NCBI GenBank assembly: GCA_035652315.1
Contig: DASREA010000035.1
Location: 62,001-126,000, forward strand
Length of the DNA stretch: 64,000 nt
Source of the DNA: CANKHA01 sp035652315
Lineage (GTDB): Bacteria > Pseudomonadota > Alphaproteobacteria > Rhizobiales > Xanthobacteraceae
Direction: 5' to 3'
Below, piece after piece: positions 51,837 to 61,562 of the stretch; within the stretch, counting starts at the first letter, position 1; every line of letters begins with the position of its first letter. Under the pieces are notes generated by a model. The model saw only the letters and a program-made list of their open reading frames with translations. It had not been told where the DNA came from and made no database searches. Made by a program: the position numbers and the translations under genes.

Positions 51837-52817
51837 ATGCTGCTGGTGACCGGCGGGGCCGGCTTTATCGGGTCCAATGTAGTGGCAAGCCTCAACGAGG
51901 CCGGCCGCAACGACATCGCGGTCAACGACCTTCTCGGATCGGATGGCAAATGGAAGAATTTGGCGAAGCGTCAGATCGCCGACTTCGTCCCACCCGCAGA
52001 TCTCTTTCGCTGGCTTGACGGCCGCAAGCTGGACGGCGTGATCCATCTCGGCGCCATTTCCGACACCACGGCGAGCGACGGCGATCTGATCATGGAGACG
52101 AATTTCCGCCTGTCGCTGCGGCTGCTGGACTGGTGCACAAGTTCGCGCACGCCGTTCATCTACGCATCCTCGGCGGCAACGTATGGCAATGGCCAGGACG
52201 GCTTCGACGACGAGTCCTCGCCCGCGGCGCTGCGCCGTTTGCGGCCGATGAATCTCTATGGCTGGAGCAAACACCTGTTCGATCTCGTGGTCGCCGAGCG
52301 CAACGCCAAGCGCGAGCGTCTGCCGCCGCAATGGGCTGGCTTGAAGTTTTTCAACGTTTTCGGTCCGAACGAGTATCACAAGGGGGCGATGGCAAGCGTG
52401 CTCTGCCGCAGCTTCGACGGCGCCAAGGCAGGCGCGCCGGTGCGGCTCTTCAAATCGCACAGACAAGGCGTCGCCGATGGCGACCAGAAACGGGATTTCA
52501 TCTACGTGGACGATGCGGTGGCGGTTACACGCTGGCTGTTAGAGACGCCCGCGGTTTGCGGCATTTTCAACGTCGGCACGGGAAAGGCGCGAAGCTTTCG
52601 CGACATGATGACCGCGATGTTCACGGCGCTCGGCCGCCCTCCCAACATCGAATATATCGAGATGCCGCCGGCGATCCGCGACAGCTATCAATACTTCACG
52701 CAAGCTTCGGCCGATCGTCTTCGCCGTGCCGGTTACAACGCGGGCTTTACGCCGCTCGAGACGGCGGTCGAGCAGTATGTGACCGCCTATCTCGATCGGC
52801 CGGACCGCTACCGGTAA
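51837..52817 (+). CDS. hldD: ADP-glyceromanno-heptose 6-epimerase
   Basis: A 326-residue NADP-dependent epimerase that finishes ADP-L-glycero-D-manno-heptose synthesis. Motifs are LLVTGGAGFIGSNVVASLNE at the N-terminus, HLGAISDTTASDGD, ASSAATYGNG, catalytic NLYGWSKHLFD near residue 140, and KFFNVFGPNEYHKGAMASV. It is followed 5 bp later by hldE and divergent from waaF. Confidence 0.94.
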   Translation: MLLVTGGAGFIGSNVVASLNEAGRNDIAVNDLLGSDGKWKNLAKRQIADFVPPADLFRWLDGRKLDGVIHLGAISDTTASDGDLIMETNFRLSLRLLDWCTSSRTPFIYASSAATYGNGQDGFDDESSPAALRRLRPMNLYGWSKHLFDLVVAERNAKRERLPPQWAGLKFFNVFGPNEYHKGAMASVLCRSFDGAKAGAPVRLFKSHRQGVADGDQKRDFIYVDDAVAVTRWLLETPAVCGIFNVGTGKARSFRDMMTAMFTALGRPPNIEYIEMPPAIRDSYQYFTQASADRLRRAGYNAGFTPLETAVEQYVTAYLDRPDRYR

Positions 52818-52822
52818 CGCCG

Positions 52823-54298
52823 ATGTCGGATTTTGAAAAAGAACTGGCTGGGCTGCGCGAGAAGACGGTGCTTTGCGTCGGCGACCCGATGCTGGACGAA
52901 TTCGTGTATGGCGAGGTGACGCGGATTTCGCCGGAAGCGCCGGCGCCGGTGCTCGCGGTGCAGCGCAGTGAAACGAATATCGGCGGTGCCGGCAATGTGG
53001 CTCGCAATCTCGCCTCGCTGGGCGTGCGTTGCGTCTTCGTCGGCGTCATCGGCGACGACCAGGCCGGCCGCGAACTGAGCGCGGCATTCGCGGATTTCGG
53101 CTTAATCGAGCCGCACCTTGTAATCGCGCCGGCGCGGCCGACGACCCGCAAGATGCGCTTTGTCTCCGAGCATTTTTCGACCCATCTGATGCGGGCGGAC
53201 TGGGAGAAAACCGAGCCTGTCGCCGCGGCGCAGGAACAAGCGGTGATCGAGCAGGCGCTCGCCGCGTTGCCGGGAGCCGACGCAGTGGTGTTGTCGGACT
53301 ATGCCAAAGGCACGCTGACGCAGCGGGTCGTGCGCGCGCTTCTCGATGCCGCCCTGGCGGCGAAAAAGCCGGTCGTCGTCGATCCCAAGGGAAAGGATTT
53401 CGCGCGCTATCGTGGCGCCACGCTGATTACGCCGAATCGGCAGGAGCTTGCGGCCGCGACGCGAAGCGCGGCGGAGAGCGACGATGAAATCGTCGCGGCT
53501 GCGGAGGAAGTGGAAAAGCTTGTCGGCTGCAAGGCGGTGCTGGTTACCCGCAGTGAGCAGGGCATGACCCTCGTCGTCAACGGCGCCGAACCGGTTCATG
53601 TCGCCGCTTACCCCGTGAAAGTGCGCGACGTTTCCGGTGCCGGCGACACGGTGGCGGCGGTGCTGGGGGCCATGCTGGCGGCGGAGGCCGGATTCGAGGC
53701 CGCGATGCGCGCCGCCAACGCGGCGGCCGCCGTCGCGGTCAGCAAACGCGGAACGGCGACGGTTTCGCTTGCCGAATTGCGCGGCCGGCTGCTTCCGGCG
53801 GCAAGTTTGGCGAGCGAGGAAAAGATCCTGTACGACTGGTCGCAACTTGACGAGCGGCTTGCTGCGTGGCGAAGCCAAGGACTGCGTATCGGCTTCACCA
53901 ACGGCTGCTTCGACCTGTTGCATCCGGGACATGTCAAACTGCTCACCGAAGCGCGCGGCCGTTGCGACCGCCTGATCGTCGGCCTTAACAGCGACGCCTC
54001 GGTGCGTCGGTTAAAAGGCGAGGCGCGTCCGGTCCAGGACGTGCACGCGCGCGCAGAAGTGCTCGCGGCGCTGGAAGCCGTGGACCTTGTGGTCATTTTT
54101 GAGGAAGACACGCCGCTGAAGTTGATGGCCCGCGTGCGCCCGAAGCTGCTGATCAAGGGCGGCGATTACCGGCTCGATCAGGTGGTCGGCCGCGAACAGG
54201 TGGAGGCAGATGGCGGCCAGGTGATGCTGGTGGACATCGTTCCGGGATTTTCTACCACCAAGCTCGTGAACCGCTCGCGCACCGCCGCCGGCGCATGA
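52823..54298 (+). CDS. hldE: Bifunctional heptose-7-phosphate kinase / heptose-1-phosphate adenylyltransferase
   Basis: A 491-residue fused enzyme. The N-terminal PfkB-type kinase (1-320) has GDPMLDEFVYGEVTRISPEAPAPVL, GGAGNVARNLA, VVDPKGKDF and DVSGAGDTVAAVL. The C-terminal nucleotidyltransferase (345-491) has GFTNGCFDLLHPGHVKLLTEAR with the HxGH motif. It phosphorylates heptose 7-phosphate and later adenylates heptose 1-phosphate, the steps on each side of GmhB. The ATG at 52823 is in-frame after hldD. Confidence 0.95.
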   Translation: MSDFEKELAGLREKTVLCVGDPMLDEFVYGEVTRISPEAPAPVLAVQRSETNIGGAGNVARNLASLGVRCVFVGVIGDDQAGRELSAAFADFGLIEPHLVIAPARPTTRKMRFVSEHFSTHLMRADWEKTEPVAAAQEQAVIEQALAALPGADAVVLSDYAKGTLTQRVVRALLDAALAAKKPVVVDPKGKDFARYRGATLITPNRQELAAATRSAAESDDEIVAAAEEVEKLVGCKAVLVTRSEQGMTLVVNGAEPVHVAAYPVKVRDVSGAGDTVAAVLGAMLAAEAGFEAAMRAANAAAAVAVSKRGTATVSLAELRGRLLPAASLASEEKILYDWSQLDERLAAWRSQGLRIGFTNGCFDLLHPGHVKLLTEARGRCDRLIVGLNSDASVRRLKGEARPVQDVHARAEVLAALEAVDLVVIFEEDTPLKLMARVRPKLLIKGGDYRLDQVVGREQVEADGGQVMLVDIVPGFSTTKLVNRSRTAAGA

Positions 54299-54342
54299 CG
54301 TGAAAATGCATTCGGCCCTAATCAAAAGCTGACGAGGCTGCC

Positions 54343-55095
54343 GTGCCGCGCCTGAGTGCCATCATCATCGCCAAGAACGAAGCGGCGCGAATCGCGGAAT
54401 GCCTCGACAGCGTATCCTTCTGCGATGAGCGCATTGTCGTAGACGGCGGAAGCAGCGACGACACCGCACAGATTGCCAGGCAAAAAGGGGCGTCGGTGAT
54501 ACTGGCCCCGGAATGGCGTGGCTTTGGTCCGCAAAAGAATCTGGCGCTGTCCCATGCAACGGGAGATTGGGTTCTGTCTGTCGATGCCGACGAGCGCGTC
54601 AGCGCGGCGCTGGCCAAGGAGATTGAGCAAGTCATCGCGACGGGTCGCGCCGAAGGCTACAAAGTGCCGCGGCGCTCCAGCTTCTGCGGCCGCGAAATGC
54701 GCTTCTCCGGCTGGTATCCCGATTATGTGCTGCGGTTGTTTCGCCGCGGCAAGGCGCATTTTTCGGACTCGATGGTGCATGAACGCGTCATCTGCGAGGG
54801 CACGGTACAAAGGCTGCGCGAGCCGCTGCTGCATTTTCCGGTAAGCCGGCTCGAGGACGCGCTCTCGCGCATGGACCGTTACTCGACGAGCGGCGCCGCC
54901 GGGCTTGTTGCGTCAGGACGGCGTGTTTCGTTTATGAGCGGAATCGGGCACGGACTATGGACATTTGTGCGAACGTATTTTTTCCGAGCCGGATTTCTCG
55001 ACGGCTGTGAAGGATTTCTGTTGGCGGTGGCCAATGCCGAAGGCGCCTATTATCGCTACATGAAGGCGTGGCTGATGGGACGCAACCGTGGCTGA
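54343..55095 (+). CDS. GT2 glycosyltransferase, WaaE/KdtX-like
   Basis: A 250-residue GT-A transferase. It shows LSAIIIAKNEAARIAECLDSVSFCDERIVVDGGSSDDTAQIAR, WVLSVDADERVSAALAKEI (the DxD), and PRRSSFCGREMRFSGWYPDYVLRLFRRGKAHFSDSMVHER, typical of LPS core beta-glucosyltransferases of the WaaE/KdtX group. GTG start at 54343. The 3' end overlaps the next glycosyltransferase by 8 bp. Confidence 0.82.
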   Translation: MPRLSAIIIAKNEAARIAECLDSVSFCDERIVVDGGSSDDTAQIARQKGASVILAPEWRGFGPQKNLALSHATGDWVLSVDADERVSAALAKEIEQVIATGRAEGYKVPRRSSFCGREMRFSGWYPDYVLRLFRRGKAHFSDSMVHERVICEGTVQRLREPLLHFPVSRLEDALSRMDRYSTSGAAGLVASGRRVSFMSGIGHGLWTFVRTYFFRAGFLDGCEGFLLAVANAEGAYYRYMKAWLMGRNRG

Positions 55096-55930
55096 CCTGA
55101 TCTCCGTCATTATCACCACGTATAACCGCGAGGACGCGCTAGCAGCAGTGCTGCGCGCCTTGGCGCAGCAGACGGACAAAAATTTTGAGGCCGTGGTCGC
55201 CGATGACGGCTCGCAGCAGCGCACGGCCGCCACCGTGGAAGAATGGCGGGGGCGAGTGCCTTTCCCTCTCATCCACGTGTGGCATGAGGACCGCGGCTTC
55301 CGTGCTTCCGAAATACGCAATCGCGCCATTCTGGCATCGCGCGGGGCTTATTGCATCTTTCTTGACGGCGACTGCATTCCACGTCCGGATTTCATTGCGG
55401 CGCATCGCCGGCTGGCGGAACGCGGCTGGTTCGTCACCGGCAACCGGATTCTCATGTCGCAGGAGCTGACGTCGGCTGTGCTTCAGCAACGGCTCCAGCC
55501 CGAGCATTGGAGTTTTGCCGACTGGGTGCGACTGCGCCTTCGGCGGCGCATCAATCGCCTCGCGCCGCTGCTGCGCCTTAGGCTCGGGCCACTGCGCAAG
55601 CTGCGCGCGCAAGCCTGGCGCGGCGCGCGCTCGTGCAACCTCGCGGCCTGGCGTGCCGATCTCGATAAGGTGGACGGCTTCGATGCGGCCTTCAGCGGCT
55701 GGGGACGCGAAGATTCTGATCTTCTGATCCGGCTGTTGCATGGCGGCGTCCGGCGCAAGGGCGGAGAATTCGCGACGGGCGTCCTGCATTTGTGGCATGT
55801 TGAGGCCGACCGCGCTCGTTTGCCCCGCAACGACCAGGAGCTTGCGCGGTGCCGATCGGAACGCCGGGTGAGGGCGCAAGCCGGTCTTTCGACGTTGCAA
55901 ACGAGAATGCTGCCGAGCGAGCCGCCTTAG
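55088..55930 (+). CDS. GT2 glycosyltransferase
   Basis: A 280-residue GT-A transferase: ISVIITTYNREDALAAVLRALAQQTDKNFEAVVADDGS at the start, YCIFLDGDCIPRPDFIAAH (DxD-like DGD), and CNLAAWRADLDKVDGFDAAFSGWGREDSDLLIRLLHGG near residue 205, which is the galactosyl-type C-terminal motif. The sugar is unknown. GTG start overlapping the upstream gene implies coupling. Probably adds a sugar to the LPS core or O-chain. Confidence 0.8.
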   Translation: MADLISVIITTYNREDALAAVLRALAQQTDKNFEAVVADDGSQQRTAATVEEWRGRVPFPLIHVWHEDRGFRASEIRNRAILASRGAYCIFLDGDCIPRPDFIAAHRRLAERGWFVTGNRILMSQELTSAVLQQRLQPEHWSFADWVRLRLRRRINRLAPLLRLRLGPLRKLRAQAWRGARSCNLAAWRADLDKVDGFDAAFSGWGREDSDLLIRLLHGGVRRKGGEFATGVLHLWHVEADRARLPRNDQELARCRSERRVRAQAGLSTLQTRMLPSEPP

Positions 55931-55939
55931 GCTAGATCA

Positions 55940-57286
55940 ATGACGGTTGCTGCCATCTTAAAAAGTATTGCGGCGATTTTAATGAGCTATGAGCCGATGC
56001 TCTTGCGGGCATCGGAGGGGCTAGCTCTTGCCACAGTAATGTCGTTGCCCTGGTCGACCTCGGCGACGAGTATTCTGGCGGGAATCTGGCTGGTAACGTT
56101 GCTTGTCTGGGTACTGGCAATCTGGCTGCGAACTACTTTTCCCGTCCTCGGTTGGGCTGCGCTGTGCCGGGAAATCGCGCCGCCGGCGGCAGGATTACCG
56201 GTACTTCTCGTGGCCCTTGCCATAGCTGGGGTTTTCTGGACGGAAGTCGGTTGGCTTGATGCGTTGCGCGGCCTGTCGCCCTTTGCGAAGTTATTGGTCA
56301 TTCCCTTGTTATTCATCCAATTCCGGCGGTCCGATCGAGCCACCTGGGTATTGGGCGGCTTCTTGGTGAGCTGCGTGGCGCTGCTTGTTCTATCGCTGGC
56401 GCTCGCGGTTTGGCCGAAAATCGTGCCGAACAAATCCTACGGCGTTCCAGTGAAGGATTATATCGCGCAAAGCGGAGAATTCGCGCTTTGTGCCATGGCC
56501 AGCGCCTACGTCGCCATAGACCTTTTCCGCTCCAGAAACCGGACTGCGCTGGTCTGGGTCGGGCTGGCAGGCGTTTTTCTGTTCGACATTCTTTATGTGA
56601 GCAGCAGCCGCACGACGCTCGTGACTTTGCCGATCATGCTCGTTCTTCTCGGGCTACGGCAGTTTGGCTGGAAAGGCGTGGCGTCGATCGCCGTCGTCGG
56701 CGGTCTGGCGGCGGCGCTGATTTGGGTGTCGTCGCCTCATTTGCGCGATCGCGTGCTCAATCTTTCTTACGAAGTGCATTCCTACGAGGTGGATAAGGAC
56801 GTGACCTCAGCGGGACTACGTCTCGATTACTGGAAGAAGTCGCTCGGATTCATTTCAACCGCTCCCATGCTGGGTCACGGCACCGGATCGATCAAAAGCC
56901 AGTTCGAAAAGGGAGTCGCCGGCCAGAGCGGATATTCGGCGCAAATCTCGACCAATCCGCATAATCAGATATTTGCCATTGCCATCCAGCTTGGCCTTGT
57001 CGGCGTGGGCATTCTGCTCGTGATGTGGCTCGCTCACCTTCTATTGTTCTGTGAAGCGGGATTGATGGCGTGGGTGGGGCTTCTGGTCGTCGTGCAGAAT
57101 ATCGTGAGCTCGCTTTTCAATTCACATCTGTTCGACTTCACTCAGGGATGGACTTACGTGTTTGGTGTAGGGGTCGCGGGCGGCGCGGTTCTGCGGGCGA
57201 AAAAACCGGCGGTGGCGCCTGCCGTGACTTCCAATTCCGCCGCCGATGCGGGACAGAGTGGCATTGAAGCGCAAAGGCCGTTATGA
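55940..57286 (+). CDS. O-antigen ligase family membrane protein
   Basis: A 448-residue inner-membrane protein with about 11 hydrophobic helices and the Wzy_C/WaaL pattern: ILYVSSSRTTLVTLPIMLVLLGLRQ near residue 215, and a periplasmic loop LGHGTGSIKSQF..STNPHNQIFAIAIQLGLVGVG near 310-365. WaaL-type enzymes join O-chain from undecaprenyl carrier to the lipid A core; Wzy polymerases share the fold, so the role is not settled by sequence alone. It follows the two core glycosyltransferases on the same strand. Confidence 0.82.
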   Translation: MTVAAILKSIAAILMSYEPMLLRASEGLALATVMSLPWSTSATSILAGIWLVTLLVWVLAIWLRTTFPVLGWAALCREIAPPAAGLPVLLVALAIAGVFWTEVGWLDALRGLSPFAKLLVIPLLFIQFRRSDRATWVLGGFLVSCVALLVLSLALAVWPKIVPNKSYGVPVKDYIAQSGEFALCAMASAYVAIDLFRSRNRTALVWVGLAGVFLFDILYVSSSRTTLVTLPIMLVLLGLRQFGWKGVASIAVVGGLAAALIWVSSPHLRDRVLNLSYEVHSYEVDKDVTSAGLRLDYWKKSLGFISTAPMLGHGTGSIKSQFEKGVAGQSGYSAQISTNPHNQIFAIAIQLGLVGVGILLVMWLAHLLLFCEAGLMAWVGLLVVVQNIVSSLFNSHLFDFTQGWTYVFGVGVAGGAVLRAKKPAVAPAVTSNSAADAGQSGIEAQRPL

Positions 57287-57320
57287 AAGCGGCCGGGAAA
57301 CTTTTGCCGCCAAGAATCCG

Positions 57321-59237
57321 ATGAATTTGGGTTTGCCAAAGCTGACGGGGCGACAGCTCTTGATCGTGGCGCACGACCTGCTCGCCACGGCGGCGGCCAT
57401 TACCGCCAGCTTCTATGTCAGATTTGAAGCGCGCGGCCTCGAGGAGCGGCTCGATGGTCTGCATCGTTTGCTTCCGGCCTTCGTGCTCTACGCTTGCGTG
57501 GTCTATTTGTTTTTTGGCCTGTTCAAGGCGAAGTGGCGCTTTGTTTCGCTGCCGGATCTGCAGAAGATTTTCAAAGCCACAACCGTTCTGGCCGTGTCCC
57601 TGCTCGTTCTCGATTACATCCTGGTGACGCCGGGATTCTACGGCACGTTTTTCTTCGGCAAGATCACGATCGCGCTTTACTGGCTGCTGCAGATGGCCTT
57701 TCTTACCGGGCCGCGCATCGCCTACCGCTATTTCCGTTATTCCCGGACGCGCCGCGGCGCCCGCCTGTCCGAGTCGATCCCGGTTCTCATTCTCGGCCGC
57801 GCCGCCGATGCCGAAGTCCTGATCCGGGCCATCGAAAGCGGCGCGGTCAAAAAGATTTGGCCCGCGGGCATCCTGTCGCCGTCCAAAGCCGATCAGGAGC
57901 AGGCGATCCGCGGCGTTTCCGTCCTCGGCAATTTCAACGATCTCGGCAGTGTCGTCGCCCACCTCGGCGAACGCGGCACCCGCGTCGACCGGCTGATCCT
58001 CACGCCTTCGGCGCTCGATCCGCAGCTCAAGCCGGAAAGCCTGCTCATGCAAGCCCGCCGGCTCGGCCTCGCCACGGCGCGGCTACCTTCGCTCGACGAG
58101 GGCGGCGAAGCCTTGCGCCTCGCGCCGGTCGCGATCGAGGACCTGCTGTTGCGGCCGAGCGTCAAGATCGACTACCAGCGGTTGGAAGACTTCGTGCGCA
58201 GCAAGTCGATTGTCGTCACCGGCGGCGGTGGATCCATCGGCGCGGAAATCTGCGAGCGTATCGTCACCTTCGGCGCGGCGCGGCTGCTGATCATCGAAAA
58301 TTCCGAGCCGGCGCTGCATGCGATCCTAGAATCGCTGGCAGCCAAGCGTTCGAAGGCCGGTATCGAGGGGCGGATCGCAGACGTGCGCGATCGCGAGCGC
58401 ATCTTCCGGCTCGTGAATAATTTCAAGCCCGATATCGTTTTCCACGCCGCCGCGCTCAAGCACGTGCCGCTGCTGGAAAGAGATTGGGAGGAGGCGGTCA
58501 AGACCAATGTCTTCGGCTCGATCAACGTCGCCGATGCCTCGGCGGCCGCGGGAGCCGAGGCGATGGTGATGATCTCGACCGACAAAGCGATAGAGCCGGT
58601 GTCCGTGCTCGGCGCCACGAAGCGTTTTGCGGAAATGTATTGCCAGGCGATGGACGCCGAATTTGCGTCGCAGGGCAACGGCGGGAAGAAGCCGATGCGC
58701 ATCATTTCCGTGCGTTTCGGCAACGTGCTTGCCTCAAACGGATCAGTGGTGCCAAAGTTCAAGGCACAAATCGAGAGCGGCGGACCGGTCACCGTGACCC
58801 ATCCGGACATGGTGCGCTACTTCATGACCATCCGCGAGGCCTGCGATCTCGTCGTCAGCGCCGCAAGCCATGCCCTTGGCCCGGAGCGCCTGGACGTATC
58901 GATCTATGTGCTGAATATGGGCCAGCCGGTGAAGATCGTGGATTTGGCGGAACGCTTGATCCGCTTGAGCGGACTCGAGCCCGGACGCGACATCGACATT
59001 GTCTTCACCGGTATCCGCCCTGGCGAACGGCTGCATGAAATTCTGTTCTCGCGAGAGGAGCCGAGCGCCGAAATCGGTATTCCCGGCGTCGTCGCCGCGA
59101 AGCCGACGTGTCCCTCGCGGGAAACCATGCGGCAATGGATCGCGAAGCTCGAAGAGGGTCTCGCCCGCGAGGAAAGAAGCCTGATCTATGGCGCGCTTCG
59201 CGCCGCGGTTCCGGACTTTCAATCGAAGTCAGACTAG
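57321..59237 (+). CDS. PglF/WbpM-like nucleoside-sugar 4,6-dehydratase
   Basis: A 638-residue membrane-anchored enzyme. Four N-terminal membrane helices (residues 15-120) and a CoA-binding-like domain precede the Rossmann dehydratase domain with VVTGGGGSIGAEICERI near residue 298, ALKHVPLLERDWEEAVKTNVFGSINVADA, and STDKAIEPVSVLGATKRFAEMY. This family makes UDP-4-keto-6-deoxy sugars from UDP-GlcNAc for O-antigen or capsule. The ATG at 57321 is used; upstream frame continues to 57246. It converges with the WecA-like gene by 4 bp. Confidence 0.85.
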   Translation: MNLGLPKLTGRQLLIVAHDLLATAAAITASFYVRFEARGLEERLDGLHRLLPAFVLYACVVYLFFGLFKAKWRFVSLPDLQKIFKATTVLAVSLLVLDYILVTPGFYGTFFFGKITIALYWLLQMAFLTGPRIAYRYFRYSRTRRGARLSESIPVLILGRAADAEVLIRAIESGAVKKIWPAGILSPSKADQEQAIRGVSVLGNFNDLGSVVAHLGERGTRVDRLILTPSALDPQLKPESLLMQARRLGLATARLPSLDEGGEALRLAPVAIEDLLLRPSVKIDYQRLEDFVRSKSIVVTGGGGSIGAEICERIVTFGAARLLIIENSEPALHAILESLAAKRSKAGIEGRIADVRDRERIFRLVNNFKPDIVFHAAALKHVPLLERDWEEAVKTNVFGSINVADASAAAGAEAMVMISTDKAIEPVSVLGATKRFAEMYCQAMDAEFASQGNGGKKPMRIISVRFGNVLASNGSVVPKFKAQIESGGPVTVTHPDMVRYFMTIREACDLVVSAASHALGPERLDVSIYVLNMGQPVKIVDLAERLIRLSGLEPGRDIDIVFTGIRPGERLHEILFSREEPSAEIGIPGVVAAKPTCPSRETMRQWIAKLEEGLAREERSLIYGALRAAVPDFQSKSD

Positions 59238-60244
59238 CGGCTGCCCCTTCCGCGGGCGAATAGCACCAGCAAAGCGAAAATCAACAGTCCGCCGAGCAGC
59301 AAAGCGCCCAGGCTCACGCTTGGGGAAGGCAGCAGAACCGTCGCCGCCGCCAGCGCGATCAAGATGACATTGGCGATGAAAATGCGCGCCACCACGCCGG
59401 AGACGGTGAAATGACGGTCCACCGCGCGCTGATAGAAATGGTCGCGGTGAGCATGCCACGGCGTCTTGCCCTGGCGAAGCCGCAACACCAGCGTCGCCGT
59501 CGCATCCGCGAGGAAATACAACGGGAGCAGCAAGGCCGCGGCGATGTGCCCGCGCGCACCGAGCAGCAGCAGCAGCCAGCCTAACAGCAGCCCAACGGGA
59601 AGGCTGCCGACGTCGCCTAGAAACAGCTTTGCGACCGGGCGGTTGAATGGCGCGAAACCCAGCATCGCTCCAAGAAGCGCAAGCGCCACGACCGCGGCGT
59701 AATCGGGCAGCGCGCCGAGCCAACCGAGCAGCGCCAGGCCGATCGTCACCGGAACGACTTCGGCAACCATCATCCAGTCGATCCCGTCCATGAAATTGAC
59801 GAGGTTGACGAACCAGATGCCGCCGATGAGCAGCAGAACCCGCTCGATTCCCCAAGGCAGCGCGGGAAACAGCCGCAGCTCGGACGGCACCGCGGCGAGG
59901 ACGACGCCCACGGCCAAGCCCTGAAGCAGCAGCCGCGGCATCACGGAAATGATCTTGATGTCGTCCCAGGCGCCGACCGCGGCAAGGAATACGGTTGCGG
60001 CAAAGACCGGCCAGAGGCCGTACGCGCCGGAACCGAAGAGGACCAGCCCGGCCCCTGCGGCACCGAGTGTGGCCGCAATGACCGCGATCCCGCCGCCTTG
60101 CGGCGTTGGCTCCCGGTGCGAGGAGCGTGCGTTCGGCCGCGCCAGCGCGTAGCGGTGCAGCGTGTCGTGCAGCAGCAGGATCAGAATCGCGCTGGCCAAG
60201 GCGGATCCCAGGACAAGGGCGACAGCCATCGCGGCATCACTCAT
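59234..60244 (-). CDS. WecA/MraY-like sugar-phosphate transferase to undecaprenyl phosphate
   Basis: A 336-residue polytopic inner-membrane protein. It has SSHREPTPQGGGIAVIAATLG near residue 40, FLAAVGAWDDIKIISVMPRLLLQ near 90, NFMDGIDWMMVAEVV near 150, KLFLGDVGSLPVGLLLGW near 210 and the cytoplasmic HAHRDHFYQRAV near 265. These are the catalytic Asp residues and loop of GT-type polyprenyl-phosphate GlcNAc/hexose-1-phosphate transferases that start O-antigen assembly. The exact sugar is unknown. Confidence 0.85.
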   Translation of the reverse strand: MSDAAMAVALVLGSALASAILILLLHDTLHRYALARPNARSSHREPTPQGGGIAVIAATLGAAGAGLVLFGSGAYGLWPVFAATVFLAAVGAWDDIKIISVMPRLLLQGLAVGVVLAAVPSELRLFPALPWGIERVLLLIGGIWFVNLVNFMDGIDWMMVAEVVPVTIGLALLGWLGALPDYAAVVALALLGAMLGFAPFNRPVAKLFLGDVGSLPVGLLLGWLLLLLGARGHIAAALLLPLYFLADATATLVLRLRQGKTPWHAHRDHFYQRAVDRHFTVSGVVARIFIANVILIALAAATVLLPSPSVSLGALLLGGLLIFALLVLFARGRGSR

Positions 60245-60277
60245 CGCGAATCCATTGTTTCAACCGAGCGCGATATA

Positions 60278-61435
60278 TCAGGAAGGCGGATGCAGAAGTC
60301 GAGCATAGAGTTCGGCAGTCTGCTCGCCGATGGCCGCTGCCGAAAATCGTTCGACCGCGAGGCGTCGGGCGGCGGCCCCATATTCGTTCCGCAATTGCGG
60401 CGATGCAGCCAGAGTCGCGATGGCCTCCGCGAGCGCAATGGGGTCATCGACCGGCACCAGCAATCCGGTCAAACCCGGCAGCACAATTTCGCGGCAGCCG
60501 GGTACGTCCGTCGCCACCATCGGCCGGGCGCAGGCGGCCGCTTCGAGCAACGATTTTGGCAGTCCCTCGCGATGCGAGGGCAGCGCAGCAATATGCGCGC
60601 GCGCCCATACGGTCTCAATCGGATTGACGTGACCCAGCAATTCCAAGCCGGGTTCTTGGCGCCAGGCAGTGATCTCCTCGTCGGCAATTGACGCCGGATT
60701 GGCGGGATCCTGAGTTCCCGCCAGCAGCAGCCTCACCCTAATTCCGCGTTGTCGCAGCAGGCGGTGAGCCTCTACCAGGGCGCGCACGCCCTTGTCTTCG
60801 AGCAGCCGCCCGACAAAGGCGACTGCCGGCGGGCCTGCAGGCTCCGGCAGCGGCTGGAGCTTTTCGGTATCGACCCCGGAGCCGTGGATGACGACGATAT
60901 GACCGGCCGGGATGCCCATTTTTTGCAAGCTCACATAATCGTCAGGATTCTGAACCAGGACGACATTGCCGTGCCGCACAAAAAGAAAGCGCAGCATCGC
61001 GCCCAGCACAAAGCGCAGGAGGCGCGCCCTCACGTCGCTGCCTGTGAATGCGTAGCCGAAGCCGGTGAGCGCATTGACCTGGGCGGGGCGCATTCCGATC
61101 GCCGCCGTCGAGCCGAGCACGCAGGCCTGCAGCGCGACGTGGTGGCAAATTGCCGGCGCAATTGCGCGATGCAGGCTGCGCAGCGCGGCAATGGTTTTCC
61201 ACGCCGCCAGCGGCGAAAGCGTGCCGCGCGTAAACGGAATAGGATGAAGCGTGAATCCTTCCGACCGGATGGCCGCCGCGCCGTCGATAACACGCGTGGC
61301 GACGTGGACCTCGAAACCGGCATTGCGCGCCGCGCGCGCCATGGGTAGACGATGGGAGAGGAAGTACCAGTCTTCCGATACGACATAGAGCAGACGCGGC
61401 GCGGCACCTTGCTCTGCTAGGACTTTCGCCGCCAT
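60278..61435 (-). CDS. GT4-family glycosyltransferase
   Basis: A 385-residue GT-B transferase with RLLYVVSEDWYFLSHRLPMARAARNAGFEVHVAT at the N-terminus, typical of capsule/O-antigen transferases related to PglA/WbpX types, and VAFVGRLLEDKGVRALVEAHRLL and ALPSHREGLPKSLLEAAACARPMVATDVPGCREIV at the C-terminus. The acceptor and donor are unknown. The ATG at 61435 is used because the domain begins right after; the frame is open upstream. It is followed after 33 bp by the WecA-like gene. Confidence 0.85.
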   Translation of the reverse strand: MAAKVLAEQGAAPRLLYVVSEDWYFLSHRLPMARAARNAGFEVHVATRVIDGAAAIRSEGFTLHPIPFTRGTLSPLAAWKTIAALRSLHRAIAPAICHHVALQACVLGSTAAIGMRPAQVNALTGFGYAFTGSDVRARLLRFVLGAMLRFLFVRHGNVVLVQNPDDYVSLQKMGIPAGHIVVIHGSGVDTEKLQPLPEPAGPPAVAFVGRLLEDKGVRALVEAHRLLRQRGIRVRLLLAGTQDPANPASIADEEITAWRQEPGLELLGHVNPIETVWARAHIAALPSHREGLPKSLLEAAACARPMVATDVPGCREIVLPGLTGLLVPVDDPIALAEAIATLAASPQLRNEYGAAARRLAVERFSAAAIGEQTAELYARLLHPPS

Positions 61436-61562
61436 GTTGTGCGCCGCGCTTTCGTTGCCTGCGATGTGGGAATTCTTGGCCGAGGCGGATGAACAAATCT
61501 GGGGGCAGCATAGCCCCCGGAAGTCGAGTCGAGAATAGACCGGCAGCCGGTGAGCGCCGGGA

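Noticed and set aside
52133..52822. Extended N-terminus of the hldE frame running through hldD
   Set aside because: The upstream part overlaps hldD in another frame and is Arg-rich; the kinase domain begins at the ATG 52823.
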